A DNA stretch of 64,000 nucleotides from Acidobacteriota bacterium (GTDB taxonomy: Bacteria; Acidobacteriota; Blastocatellia; Pyrinomonadales; Pyrinomonadaceae). The notes below the pieces were generated by a model that saw nothing but the letters and a program-made list of their open reading frames with translations, was not told where the DNA came from and ran no database searches. The stretch lies in contig CP065000.1 of the NCBI GenBank assembly GCA_016700075.1, positions 1,426,001 to 1,490,000 on the forward strand. The letters are read 5' to 3'. Numbering within the stretch: position 1 is the stretch's first letter; each line of letters opens with the position of its first letter. The position numbers were made by a program, and so were the translations under genes. Below, in pieces: positions 1-6,686 of the stretch.

Positions 1-1
1 T

Positions 2-769
2 CTGCACGAGCGTCTTCCAATTGCCAATGCCAAAGACGAGATCGGCAACCTCGCCATAGTCTTTAACGAATTGTTAGATCGTTTAGACGTTGAGTTTGAT
101 CGTCAACGGCGATTTATGGCCGACGCGTCACACGAACTGCGAACGCCGCTCGCGATCATTCGTGGAGAATCTGAAGTTGCATTGTCAAAAGACAGCCGCA
201 GCTCAACCGATTATCAGGAATCTCTTCAAGTCGTGAACGATGAGAGCAAGCGTCTCTCAAAGATCGTCGAAGACCTTTTCACGCTTGCCAGAGCCGATTC
301 AGGACAACTAAAGGCAAATCTCGACAATTTATACCTTGACGAACTTGTTTCCGACTGCGTTCGCCTGATCCGAACCCTCGCCGATAAGAGAAATTCGACC
401 ATCGAGTTTGAGGGCAAAGAAACACAGATCAAAGGCGACGAGGCTCTTTTGCGCCGTTTGTTCCTCAATCTCTTGGACAATGCTGTGAAATACAACCATG
501 ACGGCGGTTCGATCAAGATCAATGTCGCAGCAAACAGAGTAACCATTTCCAACACCGGCGACGAGATTCCCGAGGATCAGCAAAAATCAATTTTCGATCG
601 CTTCTACCGTGTTGAAAAATCCCGAACACAACTGAACGACACAATGATGAGCGGTGCGGGCCTCGGCCTGTCGATCGCGAAACATATCACCGAACTTCAC
701 AACGCAGAGCTTAAATATTCCCGTTCTGACAACGGCGAAAACATTTTCTTAATCACTTTTCCTCGGTAA
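2..769 (+). CDS. Sensor histidine kinase, C-terminal part (5' end outside window)
   Basis: The reading frame is open from base 2, so the gene enters from the left edge; a TTG at 71 is only an internal codon. The visible 255 residues hold the end of a HAMP linker (DEIGNLA near residue 13), the HisKA H-box ASHELRTPLA with the phospho-acceptor His near residue 44, the N-box LLDNAVKYN near 160 and the G-box GAGLGLSIAKHI near 218. This is an inner-membrane two-component sensor kinase that autophosphorylates on His and passes phosphate to a response regulator, probably encoded just upstream. The signal is unknown because the sensor domain is not in view. DUF1003 and barrel genes follow on the same strand after 30 bp and could be co-transcribed. 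Confidence 0.93.
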   Translation: MHERLPIANAKDEIGNLAIVFNELLDRLDVEFDRQRRFMADASHELRTPLAIIRGESEVALSKDSRSSTDYQESLQVVNDESKRLSKIVEDLFTLARADSGQLKANLDNLYLDELVSDCVRLIRTLADKRNSTIEFEGKETQIKGDEALLRRLFLNLLDNAVKYNHDGGSIKINVAANRVTISNTGDEIPEDQQKSIFDRFYRVEKSRTQLNDTMMSGAGLGLSIAKHITELHNAELKYSRSDNGENIFLITFPR

Positions 770-799
770 CATTTAGCGATATTCTAATAATTCCAAGAT

Positions 800-1357
800 A
801 TGAAAGAGCAAAACATTAGAGAAATTGCAGTTCGTTTTCTGAAAAAAGAATGGACGGACGTTACTGATCTTGAAAAGCGTATAGTGCAGAAAGTAGCCGA
901 GAGGAGTCTGGTTGCAAAAGGTCCCATTGATACAACCTTAGATGATCGAACATTTGGCCAAAGGCTTGCCGACAGGGTTGCGTCGTTTGGTGGTTCGTGG
1001 ACGTTTATTATTATTTTCGGTTGTCTTCTTCTTTTTTGGGCCTCTATGAATACGTTCGTGTTGGCTCATTATGGTGACGATTTCGATCCGTACCCGTATA
1101 TTTTGCTCAACCTGTTTCTTTCTATGCTGGCATCTATTCAGGCACCGATAATTATGATGTCGCAAAATCGTCAAGCCGCTAAAGATCGACTTGATGCCAC
1201 GCACGATTACGAGGTCAATCTCAAATCTGAGATCGAAATCATCAGCTTGCATGAAAAACTTGACGATCTCCGTGAGCAGAAGTGGCTTGATCTGGTCGCG
1301 ATGCAGCAACGACAGATTGAACTTTTAGAAAAGCTATTGAGTGAGAAAGCAGATTGA
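800..1357 (+). CDS. DUF1003 family membrane protein
   Basis: 185 aa. A soluble N-terminal segment is followed by the family hallmark FGQRLADRVASFGGSW (about residues 51-66), two hydrophobic helices (about 68-90 and 98-122) with the PYPYILLNLFLSMLAS element, the polar stretch QNRQAAKDR, and a C-terminal amphipathic/coiled-coil tail rich in Glu, Lys and Leu. This order is typical of DUF1003, an inner-membrane family of unknown function. The next gene starts 3 bp after its stop, which suggests one operon. Confidence 0.88.
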   Translation: MKEQNIREIAVRFLKKEWTDVTDLEKRIVQKVAERSLVAKGPIDTTLDDRTFGQRLADRVASFGGSWTFIIIFGCLLLFWASMNTFVLAHYGDDFDPYPYILLNLFLSMLASIQAPIIMMSQNRQAAKDRLDATHDYEVNLKSEIEIISLHEKLDDLREQKWLDLVAMQQRQIELLEKLLSEKAD

Positions 1358-1360
1358 ACT

Positions 1361-2278
1361 ATGCGGTCGGATAATCTTGTAATCCATGCGCCCTGCGTTT
1401 TGTTGATCGCGCTTTTATGGGGTTTCTGCTCTCCGAAATGTTTTGGCCAACAAACCCCAACTCCTTCACCAGCACCATCGCCCACGCCAAAAAAAGAGAG
1501 TGAAGCGAAAAAGCTTGAGAAAGACTTTGAGGAGATACTTCGGATCAAGCACCGTCGTCCTTCTGTTTCAAATCCGGCAGATTTTAATACACCCGGAGTT
1601 TTACAGGTGGAATACGGTTATGGCGGATATTTTCGCGGCAATGGTTTTCGGTCGCAACAGGCAGGCACACTTACCATATCCTATGCTGCAACTGAAAGGA
1701 TCGGATTTGAATTCGACTTTGACACAGTTTCATCACAACGCGACCTTCAGTTATTTCGCACTACCGGCGTAGGCGATTCCCGCCTCGGTGTTCAGCTTGA
1801 CATTGCAGATGAAACAAATAGATTGCCTTCATTTGCCGTTTCATATTTTGCAAAACTGCCTACCGCGAGTGTCAGAAAGGATCTTGGCACAGGCAGGGTC
1901 GATCATGCTTTCTCTCTGCTTTTCAGTAAGAAGGTCGGAAAACTCGATGTTGATTTCAATTCCGGTCTGCTCATTATCGGAAAGCAAGGTGAGAAAGGAA
2001 GCGTCACCGGCGGGCAAGTCGCGTTCGGCGTTTCGCGTGACTTGACCGAGAAAGTAAATTTCCAAGCCGAGATCTTTGGTGAAACAAAGGATGCTGACGA
2101 ACCGCAAGGCTTCTTTTCAGGCGGTATATTTACTTACCAGCTAAGCAAAAAAGCCAGTTTTAATGCCGGACTTAAATTTGGGTTGACGCCAGCCTCACCG
2201 CGATTCGGGCTTACTTTTGGCATCGCTTATCAGATATCGAATCGTAAGCTTCCCGTCAATGTCACAGGTCTAAAATAG
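1361..2278 (+). CDS. Secreted outer-membrane beta-barrel-like protein; C-terminus rewritten by IS insertion
   Basis: 305 aa with an N-terminal hydrophobic signal (about residues 8-30, ending near CFGQQ), a Pro/Thr/Ser-rich linker (TPTPSPAPSPTP) and then alternating polar/aromatic strands with many Gly turns, as in transporter-like outer-membrane barrels. The exact family is not certain. The IS3 element begins at 2243, inside the gene: the last residues after QISN (RKLPVNVTGLK) and the stop codon come from the IS left end. Joining the sequence across the element through the GAAT target duplication gives QISNPFKK and a stop at 3465-3467, the likely original end. The barrel core is intact, so the protein may still be made, but a changed C-terminal strand could harm recognition by the barrel assembly machinery. 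Confidence 0.72.
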   Translation: MRSDNLVIHAPCVLLIALLWGFCSPKCFGQQTPTPSPAPSPTPKKESEAKKLEKDFEEILRIKHRRPSVSNPADFNTPGVLQVEYGYGGYFRGNGFRSQQAGTLTISYAATERIGFEFDFDTVSSQRDLQLFRTTGVGDSRLGVQLDIADETNRLPSFAVSYFAKLPTASVRKDLGTGRVDHAFSLLFSKKVGKLDVDFNSGLLIIGKQGEKGSVTGGQVAFGVSRDLTEKVNFQAEIFGETKDADEPQGFFSGGIFTYQLSKKASFNAGLKFGLTPASPRFGLTFGIAYQISNRKLPVNVTGLK

Positions 2279-2287
2279 AGTTTTCAG
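2243..2287 (+). repeat. IS3 element inverted repeat, left (IRL)
   Basis: Starts CGTAAGCTTCCC and ends in TAGAGTTTTCAG. It pairs imperfectly with 3403-3448. The stop codon of orfB and the substituted last codons of the upstream barrel gene lie inside it. Confidence 0.85.
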
Positions 2288-3104
2288 TTAAGAGCCGGCG
2301 TTTGAATTCGGCCGGCGGGATGTTCCCCAACGATCTGTGGGGACGTTCTTCGTTATAGCTGAGCATCCAGGCCCAGCTCAGGTCTCGCACCTGCGAGAGA
2401 TTTGAGAAGATGTGCGGATCGAGCACCTCTTCTCGATAGCTGCGGTTGAACCTCTCGATGTAAGCATTCTGGTTCGGCTTTCCAGGCTCGATGTAATTGA
2501 TCTTCACTTCATTTTCACTGCACCAGTCGGCAAAGACATGAGCGGTCATTTCGGGTCCGTTATCGACTCTGATCGCAGATGGCAGCCCTCGATCTGATTT
2601 GAGCTGCTCCAGTACCCGCACCAACCGGACTGCAGTGATCGACGTATCGACAACAATGTCTAGGGCCTCGCGAACGCCCTCGTCGATGATATTCAGGACA
2701 CGGAATCGTGTGCCCGAATACAGCGTATCGCTCACAAAATCGAACGACCAACTGCTGTTGATCTGGGCGGGAACGTCCAGCGATGCCGGGTTCCGCTCGG
2801 GCAGCCTTCGCTTTGTCCGCCTTTTCAGGTTGAGCTTCATCGCCTTATATATCCGCCAAACTCGCTTGTGGTTCCATTTGTGGCCCAGATTCCGCAGCCG
2901 GTAGAAACACATCCAAAAGCCCCAACGGCTGTGCTTCGCGATCAGGTCATTAAGGGCCGCGATCACCGGAGCATCCCTTTTATCCACTTCTTTTTTCCTG
3001 TCTCCGCGGTACCACGCCCGTCGCGAAAGTCCTGCCGCCAGACACGCCCGAGCTACCGACAGCAGCCAGATCTTTGTCAAAAACTCCACCGCCCATCGCC
3101 GCAT
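2262..3104 (-). CDS. IS3-family transposase OrfB (DDE integrase domain)
   Basis: 280 aa from its own ATG; normally made as the C-terminal part of an OrfAB fusion through -1 frameshifting from orfA. An HTH_21-like region lies near residues 35-80 and the rve integrase core near 105-270. The catalytic triad is visible as D in WSFDFVSDT, D in RVDNGPEM, and E in NAYIERFNRSYREEVLD, with the 35-residue D-E spacing typical of IS3. The end of the protein, LRDLSWAW..YNEERPHRSLG, is also characteristic. It catalyses excision and insertion of the element. Confidence 0.95.
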   Translation of the reverse strand: MRRWAVEFLTKIWLLSVARACLAAGLSRRAWYRGDRKKEVDKRDAPVIAALNDLIAKHSRWGFWMCFYRLRNLGHKWNHKRVWRIYKAMKLNLKRRTKRRLPERNPASLDVPAQINSSWSFDFVSDTLYSGTRFRVLNIIDEGVREALDIVVDTSITAVRLVRVLEQLKSDRGLPSAIRVDNGPEMTAHVFADWCSENEVKINYIEPGKPNQNAYIERFNRSYREEVLDPHIFSNLSQVRDLSWAWMLSYNEERPHRSLGNIPPAEFKRRLLTENSILDL

Positions 3105-3112
3105 ATCCGGCG

Positions 3113-3376
3113 TTAGAGCTTTCCCAGCAGATCCTTTATCGCCATGTTCTCCAGCGCCAGGTTTGCGTACATCTTCTTCAAACGGCTGTTCTCCTCTTCA
3201 AGCTCCTTCATCCGCTTCAGATCCGACGCCTCCAGCCCGCCGTACTTCGACTTCCATTGATAGTACGTCGCATTACTGATCCCGTGCTCCCGGCAGATCT
3301 CCGCCACCGCTCGACCAGCTTCTCCTTCCTTCAAGATCGCTACCACTTGCGTCTCACTAAATCTGCTCCTCTTCAT
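3113..3376 (-). CDS. IS3-family transposase OrfA (HTH_Tnp_1)
   Basis: 87 aa. The N-terminal helix-turn-helix (RFSETQVVAILKEGEAG, AEICREHGISNATYYQWKSKYGG) is followed by a leucine-zipper-like coiled coil (MKELEEENSRLKKMYANLALE). This is the DNA-binding and multimerising part of the transposase that recognises the terminal repeats. A Shine-Dalgarno-like GGAGGAGAA precedes the ATG at 3376. It stops just after the slippery heptamer that leads into orfB. Confidence 0.95.
   Translation of the reverse strand: MKRSRFSETQVVAILKEGEAGRAVAEICREHGISNATYYQWKSKYGGLEASDLKRMKELEEENSRLKKMYANLALENMAIKDLLGKL
3119..3125 (-). promoter_or_regulatory. Programmed -1 frameshift site GGGAAAG between orfA and orfB
   Basis: On the minus strand the heptamer reads G GGA AAG in the orfA frame, an exact X XXY YYZ slippery site, four codons (GGA AAG CTC TAA) around the orfA stop. 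Slipping back one base enters the orfB frame (GGG AAA GCT CTA ...), which is open through to the orfB start. This makes an OrfAB fusion possible, as known for IS3. Confidence 0.8.
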
Positions 3377-3402
3377 CTGTTCTCCTCCATCTCCTATGAT
3401 GT

Positions 3403-3448
3403 CAGAAAACTCTACTTTTCAACTGTGCACTTTTAAGGGAAGCTTACG
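3403..3448 (-). repeat. IS3 element inverted repeat, right (IRR)
   Basis: The reverse complement begins CGTAAGCTTCCC and contains CACAG and GTAGAGTTTTCTG, matching the left repeat with a few mismatches and one base of length difference. The 4 bases after it, GAAT at 3449-3452, duplicate those before the left repeat. Confidence 0.85.
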
Positions 3449-3566
3449 GAATCCTTTCAAAAAATAGTTAGAATATATTCTGCGTTAATCTTCTGTTTAT
3501 TTTCATTTGGTTATTCTGTTCGTGAACTCGCGACAATGGCGAGTAATTTACGAAGGAGATAATTAA

Positions 3567-3971
3567 ATGAACACTCGATCAATTACAACATTCGCACTCT
3601 TTTCTTTTCTGATACTCGGTGTTTTCGCGGCTTCATCCGTTTCTGCCCAAGAGAACGAACGCGGCGAAAAGAACGAACGCGGCGAACGTGAAAGCAAGGC
3701 AAGCACCAAACTTGCCAAGAAAGCAAAGATCACACTTGAACAGGCCCGCGAGATCGCCATGCGCGAGGACAGCGGAACCGTGGAGAGCGGGCATCTCGAA
3801 AAGGAAAAGGGCAGGCTCATTTATTCCTTTGACATCCGCAATGCCAAAGGAACGATCACCGAGGTTTGGGTCGATGCCAAATCCGGAAAGGTCGTTCACA
3901 AATCAGAGGAAAATGCCGAAGCCGAAGCAAAAGAAAAAGCTGCGGACATGAAGAAGAAAGGCAAGAACTAA
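3567..3971 (+). CDS. Periplasmic PepSY-domain protein
   Basis: 134 aa. A Sec signal peptide (about residues 1-27, ending SSVSAQ) is followed by a charged segment with a repeated NERGE(K/R) motif and then one PepSY domain (ITLEQAREIAMREDSG, LIYSFDIRN, EVWVDAKSGKVV; about residues 52-115) and a Lys/Glu-rich tail. PepSY proteins often act as small periplasmic inhibitors or binding modules; the partner here is unknown. AAGGAGATAA lies 8 bp ahead of the ATG. A terminator-like hairpin follows at 3998, so it is probably a single-gene transcript. Confidence 0.85.
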   Translation: MNTRSITTFALFSFLILGVFAASSVSAQENERGEKNERGERESKASTKLAKKAKITLEQAREIAMREDSGTVESGHLEKEKGRLIYSFDIRNAKGTITEVWVDAKSGKVVHKSEENAEAEAKEKAADMKKKGKN

Positions 3972-3997
3972 CAACACGGACAACCTGCAACAACACG

Positions 3998-4031
3998 GAA
4001 GGCGACTGACAAGAGTTGCTCGCCTTCTTTT
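3998..4031 (+). terminator. Rho-independent terminator-like hairpin after the PepSY gene
   Basis: GAAGGCGA (3998-4005) pairs with TCGCCTTC (4020-4027) across a 14-base loop and is followed by TTTT. Confidence 0.65.
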
Positions 4032-4077
4032 ACAAAAATGTGAGATTTGACGTACGAACAAATCTTTTCGAGGGTAT

Positions 4078-4827
4078 ATGAATACGGAAACAAAAGAATT
4101 CTTAAGTAAAGTCCCGGCTGTTACATTTGGGTTTTGGGTAATTAAGATCTTCGCCACAACGCTCGGCGAGACGGGCGGTAACGCCGTTTCTCGTACCTTA
4201 GGTCTGGGCTACTTTGTCGGAACGCTTATCTTCTTAGTGCCGCTGCTGCTAATCGTCGCGGCTCAGATCAGGGCAAAAGGCTTTCATCCTTTTCTGTATT
4301 GGGGAACGATAGCTCTGACAACGCTTATTGGAACAACGCTCGCCGATTTCTTTACACGGTCTATCGGTATCGGGTACGCAGGCGGTTCGTTGGTGCTATT
4401 TGCTTTCGTACTTATCACACTTGGTCTCTGGTATTGGTTGCTCGGATCGATCGACATCAAAACAGTAGTTGAGCCGAAAGCTGAACTATTTTACTGGTCA
4501 ACAATATTGTTCTCACAAACCCTCGGTACGGCCTTAGGTGACTGGCTTGCCGACGGTGCACTCGGATTTAATGGAAGCGCTCTGTTGATTGCCGGAGTGT
4601 TAGGCGGGCTTGCTATACTTTACTACTTTACCAAGGTGTCGCATGTCCTGTTGTTTTGGGCGGCTTTTATTCTTACACGTCCGCTTGGTGCCACACTTGC
4701 AAATTCGCTTGACAAGCCTGTTGAGCAGGGCGGGCTCGACATAAATGACATTACGATCACCATAGTTCTCGCCGTTGTGATGCTATTTCTACTTGTGATC
4801 ATTCCGCAGCGATCCGGCGACCATTGA
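4078..4827 (+). CDS. COG4705-type polytopic membrane protein, copy 1
   Basis: 249 aa, about eight hydrophobic helices. It has the internal repeat typical of this family: KIFATTLGETGGNAVS near residue 23, TTLIGTTLADFFTR near 81, LFSQTLGTALGDWLADG near 143 and LTRPLGATLANSLDKP near 199, each a TxGTxxxD/E-like motif in a helix. Similar proteins are described as uncharacterised membrane-anchored proteins; a transport role (metal or small molecule) is possible but not shown. The paralogue at 4851 follows almost directly, and the two start with the same (T/E)KE(F/L)(L/I)SKVP sequence, so they arose by tandem duplication. Confidence 0.82.
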   Translation: MNTETKEFLSKVPAVTFGFWVIKIFATTLGETGGNAVSRTLGLGYFVGTLIFLVPLLLIVAAQIRAKGFHPFLYWGTIALTTLIGTTLADFFTRSIGIGYAGGSLVLFAFVLITLGLWYWLLGSIDIKTVVEPKAELFYWSTILFSQTLGTALGDWLADGALGFNGSALLIAGVLGGLAILYYFTKVSHVLLFWAAFILTRPLGATLANSLDKPVEQGGLDINDITITIVLAVVMLFLLVIIPQRSGDH

Positions 4828-4850
4828 ACGACCGCTATCTGGAGGAAAAA

Positions 4851-5609
4851 ATGAATAGAGAAACCAAAGAACTCATCAGCAAAGTTCCGCACGTGACCTT
4901 GCTATTTTGGATCATAAAGATATTCGCCACGACACTCGGCGAAACTGGTGGCGATGCACTTTCGATGTCGCTCGATCTTGGCTATCTGCTAAGCACGGGA
5001 ATTTTCGCATTGATCTTTATCGCGGCTGTTGCGGTTCAGATAAAGGCGACGAAGTTTCATCCTTATCTTTATTGGCTGACAATCGTTGCGACAACAACGG
5101 TCGGCACGACAATGGCCGATTACGCAACACGCGATATGGGCATTGGCTACACAGGAGGTTCGGCTATATTGCTCGTCTGCGTAGTTGCATCGCTATTTAT
5201 CTGGCGTTTGGTGACGGGAACTGTCTCCGTCGAAAGCGTCAGTACGCCAAAGGTCGAGATATTTTATTGGGTGACGATCATGTTTTCGCAAACATTAGGA
5301 ACTGCGCTTGGCGACTGGTTCGCCGACAGCCTCGATCTCGGCTATCTCGCCGCCGCCGCAGTTTTTGGAGCCGCTTTGCTCATCACATATTTGCTCTACC
5401 GCTTTACAAACGTATCGCGTGTCCTACTTTTCTGGATAGCTTTCATTCTAACGAGACCACTCGGCGCCGTCGTCGGCGACTTCCTAGACAAACCCCTCGA
5501 CCACGGCGGATTAAACCTAAGCCGCTTCACAGCATCGGCCGTTCTGCTCACCCTGATCGTCGCTTTTATCTACATATTTCCACAGAAACCTGCGGAGAAG
5601 GCACATTGA
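4851..5609 (+). CDS. COG4705-type polytopic membrane protein, copy 2
   Basis: 252 aa, clearly homologous along its length to the preceding gene: KIFATTLGETGGDALS, TTVGTTMADYATRD, MFSQTLGTALGDWFAD and LTRPLGAVVGDFLDKP recur in the same order. The ATG at 4851 is preferred because GGAGG sits at 4841-4845; an in-frame TTG at 4824 overlapping the previous stop lacks that support. With about 23 bp between genes they are almost certainly co-transcribed, and may form a heteromeric membrane complex (inference). Confidence 0.82.
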   Translation: MNRETKELISKVPHVTLLFWIIKIFATTLGETGGDALSMSLDLGYLLSTGIFALIFIAAVAVQIKATKFHPYLYWLTIVATTTVGTTMADYATRDMGIGYTGGSAILLVCVVASLFIWRLVTGTVSVESVSTPKVEIFYWVTIMFSQTLGTALGDWFADSLDLGYLAAAAVFGAALLITYLLYRFTNVSRVLLFWIAFILTRPLGAVVGDFLDKPLDHGGLNLSRFTASAVLLTLIVAFIYIFPQKPAEKAH

Positions 5610-5625
5610 GGACAATGGCTCTTTA

Positions 5626-5654
5626 TTGACACAACCTACCGTGTGTGTTAACTT
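5626..5654 (+). promoter_or_regulatory. Candidate sigma70 promoter
   Basis: A perfect -35 TTGACA (5626-5631) is followed after 17 bp by TAACTT (5649-5654), a weak -10 that keeps the T1, A2 and T6 positions. It lies about 95 bp ahead of the truncated gene at 5750. Confidence 0.5.
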
Positions 5655-5749
5655 TCCGTTGTTCACCTAATCAATTGAACCTAATTTCCGACGGCCGCTT
5701 TTTAGCTTTTTTGTTGTCCGAAAAGACGCAAAAGGAGTGTATAAAAGTC

Positions 5750-6136
5750 ATGGCTGAGACTGGTCACATCAAAAATATTGAGATTTTCGAGGTTATGATC
5801 TCGGCTTGTAACGGGTATGGTTCGGCTTATAATCCGAACAACTCGGCGCTCAATATTTCGGCTTTGCAGACGGCTCTGGCGGCGGGAAATGCGGGGATTG
5901 ATGGTGTGACGACGGGTTTGATCCCGTGGAAAGTTAAGGTCAATGTTCGTGAGAACGAGTACGCGGGCGTTGGCAAGCTTTCGACGAAGATGGCGGCCAG
6001 TTTTGCGGCTTCGCCGGGCAGCTATACTAACTATCCTAACGCAGCAATGGGCGTTAGGCTGAAGATGCGCGCGTGGCGGGCAGCGGCCCCCAGATCACCC
6101 CGGCGGAGCGCTTCTCTAACGTCGTCCAGCTTATAG
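5750..6136 (+). pseudogene. Truncated conserved hypothetical gene (N-terminal part only)
   Basis: ATG at 5750 has AAAGGAG 10 bp upstream. About 95 residues look like a real protein: MAETGHIKNIEIFEVMIS, the CNGYGSAYNPNNSAL segment, helix pairs, and PWKVKVNVRENEYAGVGKLSTK. I recall proteins of about 200 aa with this start in several phyla (function unknown). From about base 6035 the frame runs into sequence that is the antisense of the small gene at 6031-6252, giving an Arg/Ala-rich tail that is not protein-like. The 3' half is therefore missing. Confidence 0.62.
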
Positions 6137-6252
6137 GCCTCTTCTAGACTTAGATACGGCGACCATTCATCATCGGTCTCACTAAGCTCTACCTCTACCT
6201 CAGCGGCATACTCGCCCTCGTGTATCAGTTTTGTACGAATTACTTTTTTCAT
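6031..6252 (-). CDS. Small antitoxin-like protein
   Basis: 73 aa. The sequence (KLIHEGEYAAEVEVEL, WSPYLSLEEAYKLDDVRE, ALRRGDL, ARIFSLTPI) belongs to a frequent small-protein family found next to DUF4258-like or RelE-like toxins, from memory of the family; no search was run. GAGGAGGAAGC precedes the ATG. The ATG overlaps by 4 bp (ATGA) the stop of a DUF4258-like fragment, the usual arrangement of a toxin-antitoxin pair. The last two or three residues (ALG) may be altered by the junction with the truncated gene on the other strand. Confidence 0.6.
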   Translation of the reverse strand: MKKVIRTKLIHEGEYAAEVEVELSETDDEWSPYLSLEEAYKLDDVREALRRGDLGAAARHARIFSLTPIAALG

Positions 6253-6374
6253 TGCTTCCTCCTCAGAAGATCATTTTCCCATAAATTGGGGTCGGGGCGA
6301 TAGGCGGTTATCAGCACGGTGGGTTTGGGAGGCCCTCGGTATCCAGTTTCCACTTTTTGGTCCGGTATTCTTAT
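6249..6374 (-). pseudogene. C-terminal fragment of a DUF4258-like (toxin-type) protein
   Basis: Reading the minus strand in the frame that ends in the TGA overlapping the downstream ATG gives about 41 residues ending TVLITAYRPDPNLW followed by a basic tail (LLRRKQ). The ITAY-PDP-LW end is typical of DUF4258 proteins, small RelE-like putative RNases. The N-terminal half is absent: upstream the sequence is the beginning of a dihydropyrimidinase gene in another frame. The toxin must be inactive here; the antitoxin-like gene survives. Confidence 0.5.
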
Positions 6375-6577
6375 GTTCCGCCAAACGGCAGCTCCATATG
6401 CGTATGCGGATCGATCCCGCCGGGAATTACAAGCTTTCCACTCGCATCGATGACAACCTCGGCTTCAATCTCAAGCGATTTCCCGATCGTCGCCACTGCC
6501 TCGCCGTCAATAAAAATATCCGCCCGATAGTCGTCCACCGCAGTAACCACTCGCCCGTTTTTGATAAGAACTTTCAC
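6371..6577 (-). pseudogene. Dihydropyrimidinase / D-hydantoinase, first 68 residues only
   Basis: The start MKVLIKNGRVVTAVDDYRAD, the repeated beta-strand D(I/V)FIDGE, VIDASGKLVIPGGIDPHTH with the first two metal-binding His of the amidohydrolase superfamily, and MELPFGGT match the N-terminus of dihydropyrimidinase (about 450-480 aa when whole). Right after FGGT the frame hits a stop at the junction with the DUF4258-like fragment, so more than 85 percent of the enzyme is missing. When intact the enzyme opens dihydrouracil to N-carbamoyl-beta-alanine; its neighbours (aminotransferase, aldehyde dehydrogenase) fit the later steps. Confidence 0.8.
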
Positions 6578-6597
6578 TTATATTCTATGGATTTAGC

Positions 6598-6681
6598 TAA
6601 TACGAACCTCGAACTGCGACATTCGAGACACGACCTGCGAGTGTCGAGACACGACCTGCGGGAACCGAACCGCGACCTGCG
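6598..6681 (+). repeat. 21-bp imperfect tandem repeat, four units
   Basis: Units end at 6618, 6639, 6660 and 6681, each closing with (A/G)C(C/T)TGCG; the two central ones read almost identically with TCGAGACACGACCTGCG. The region lies between the hydA remnant and the gene at 6687. A period of 21 fits whole codons, but no convincing gene covers it. Confidence 0.8.
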
Positions 6682-6686
6682 GATTC

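Larger units (their letters stand above)
2243..3448 (-). mobile_element. Complete IS3-family insertion sequence, 1206 bp
   Basis: The element carries orfA (3113-3376) and orfB (2262-3104) on the minus strand and is bounded by imperfect inverted repeats of about 45 bp (2243-2287 and 3403-3448). The outermost 12 bases, CGTAAGCTTCCC, match exactly in inverted orientation, and inner blocks CACAG and TAGAGTTTTC are also shared. A 4-bp direct repeat GAAT lies just outside each end (2239-2242 and 3449-3452), as expected for IS3-type insertion. Both frames, the DDE residues and the frameshift site look intact, so this copy may be active. The outer boundary rests on the repeat and the duplication; many IS3 elements end in TG/CA, and a TG-starting alternative at 2260 to 3429 lacks a matching target duplication. 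Confidence 0.9.

Noticed and set aside
2260..3429. Alternative IS ends beginning TG and ending CA
   Set aside because: No target duplication flanks these ends, while GAAT flanks the outer repeat at 2243 and 3448.
3470..3481. Perfect palindrome AGAATATATTCT as an operator
   Set aside because: It is a 12-bp AT-rich palindrome just after the original barrel stop codon and has no copy near the PepSY promoter region; chance is a sufficient explanation.
4824..4850. TTG start of the second COG4705 gene overlapping the first gene
   Set aside because: An ATG at 4851 has GGAGG at the right distance and matches the start of the paralogue.
6035..6058. Inverted repeat CCTAACGC-N8-GCGTTAGG resembling the simple sites of an integron attC
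   Set aside because: The whole palindrome spans only 24 bp, far shorter than attC sites, no integrase or cassette array is present, and it overlaps the end of the antitoxin-like coding region.
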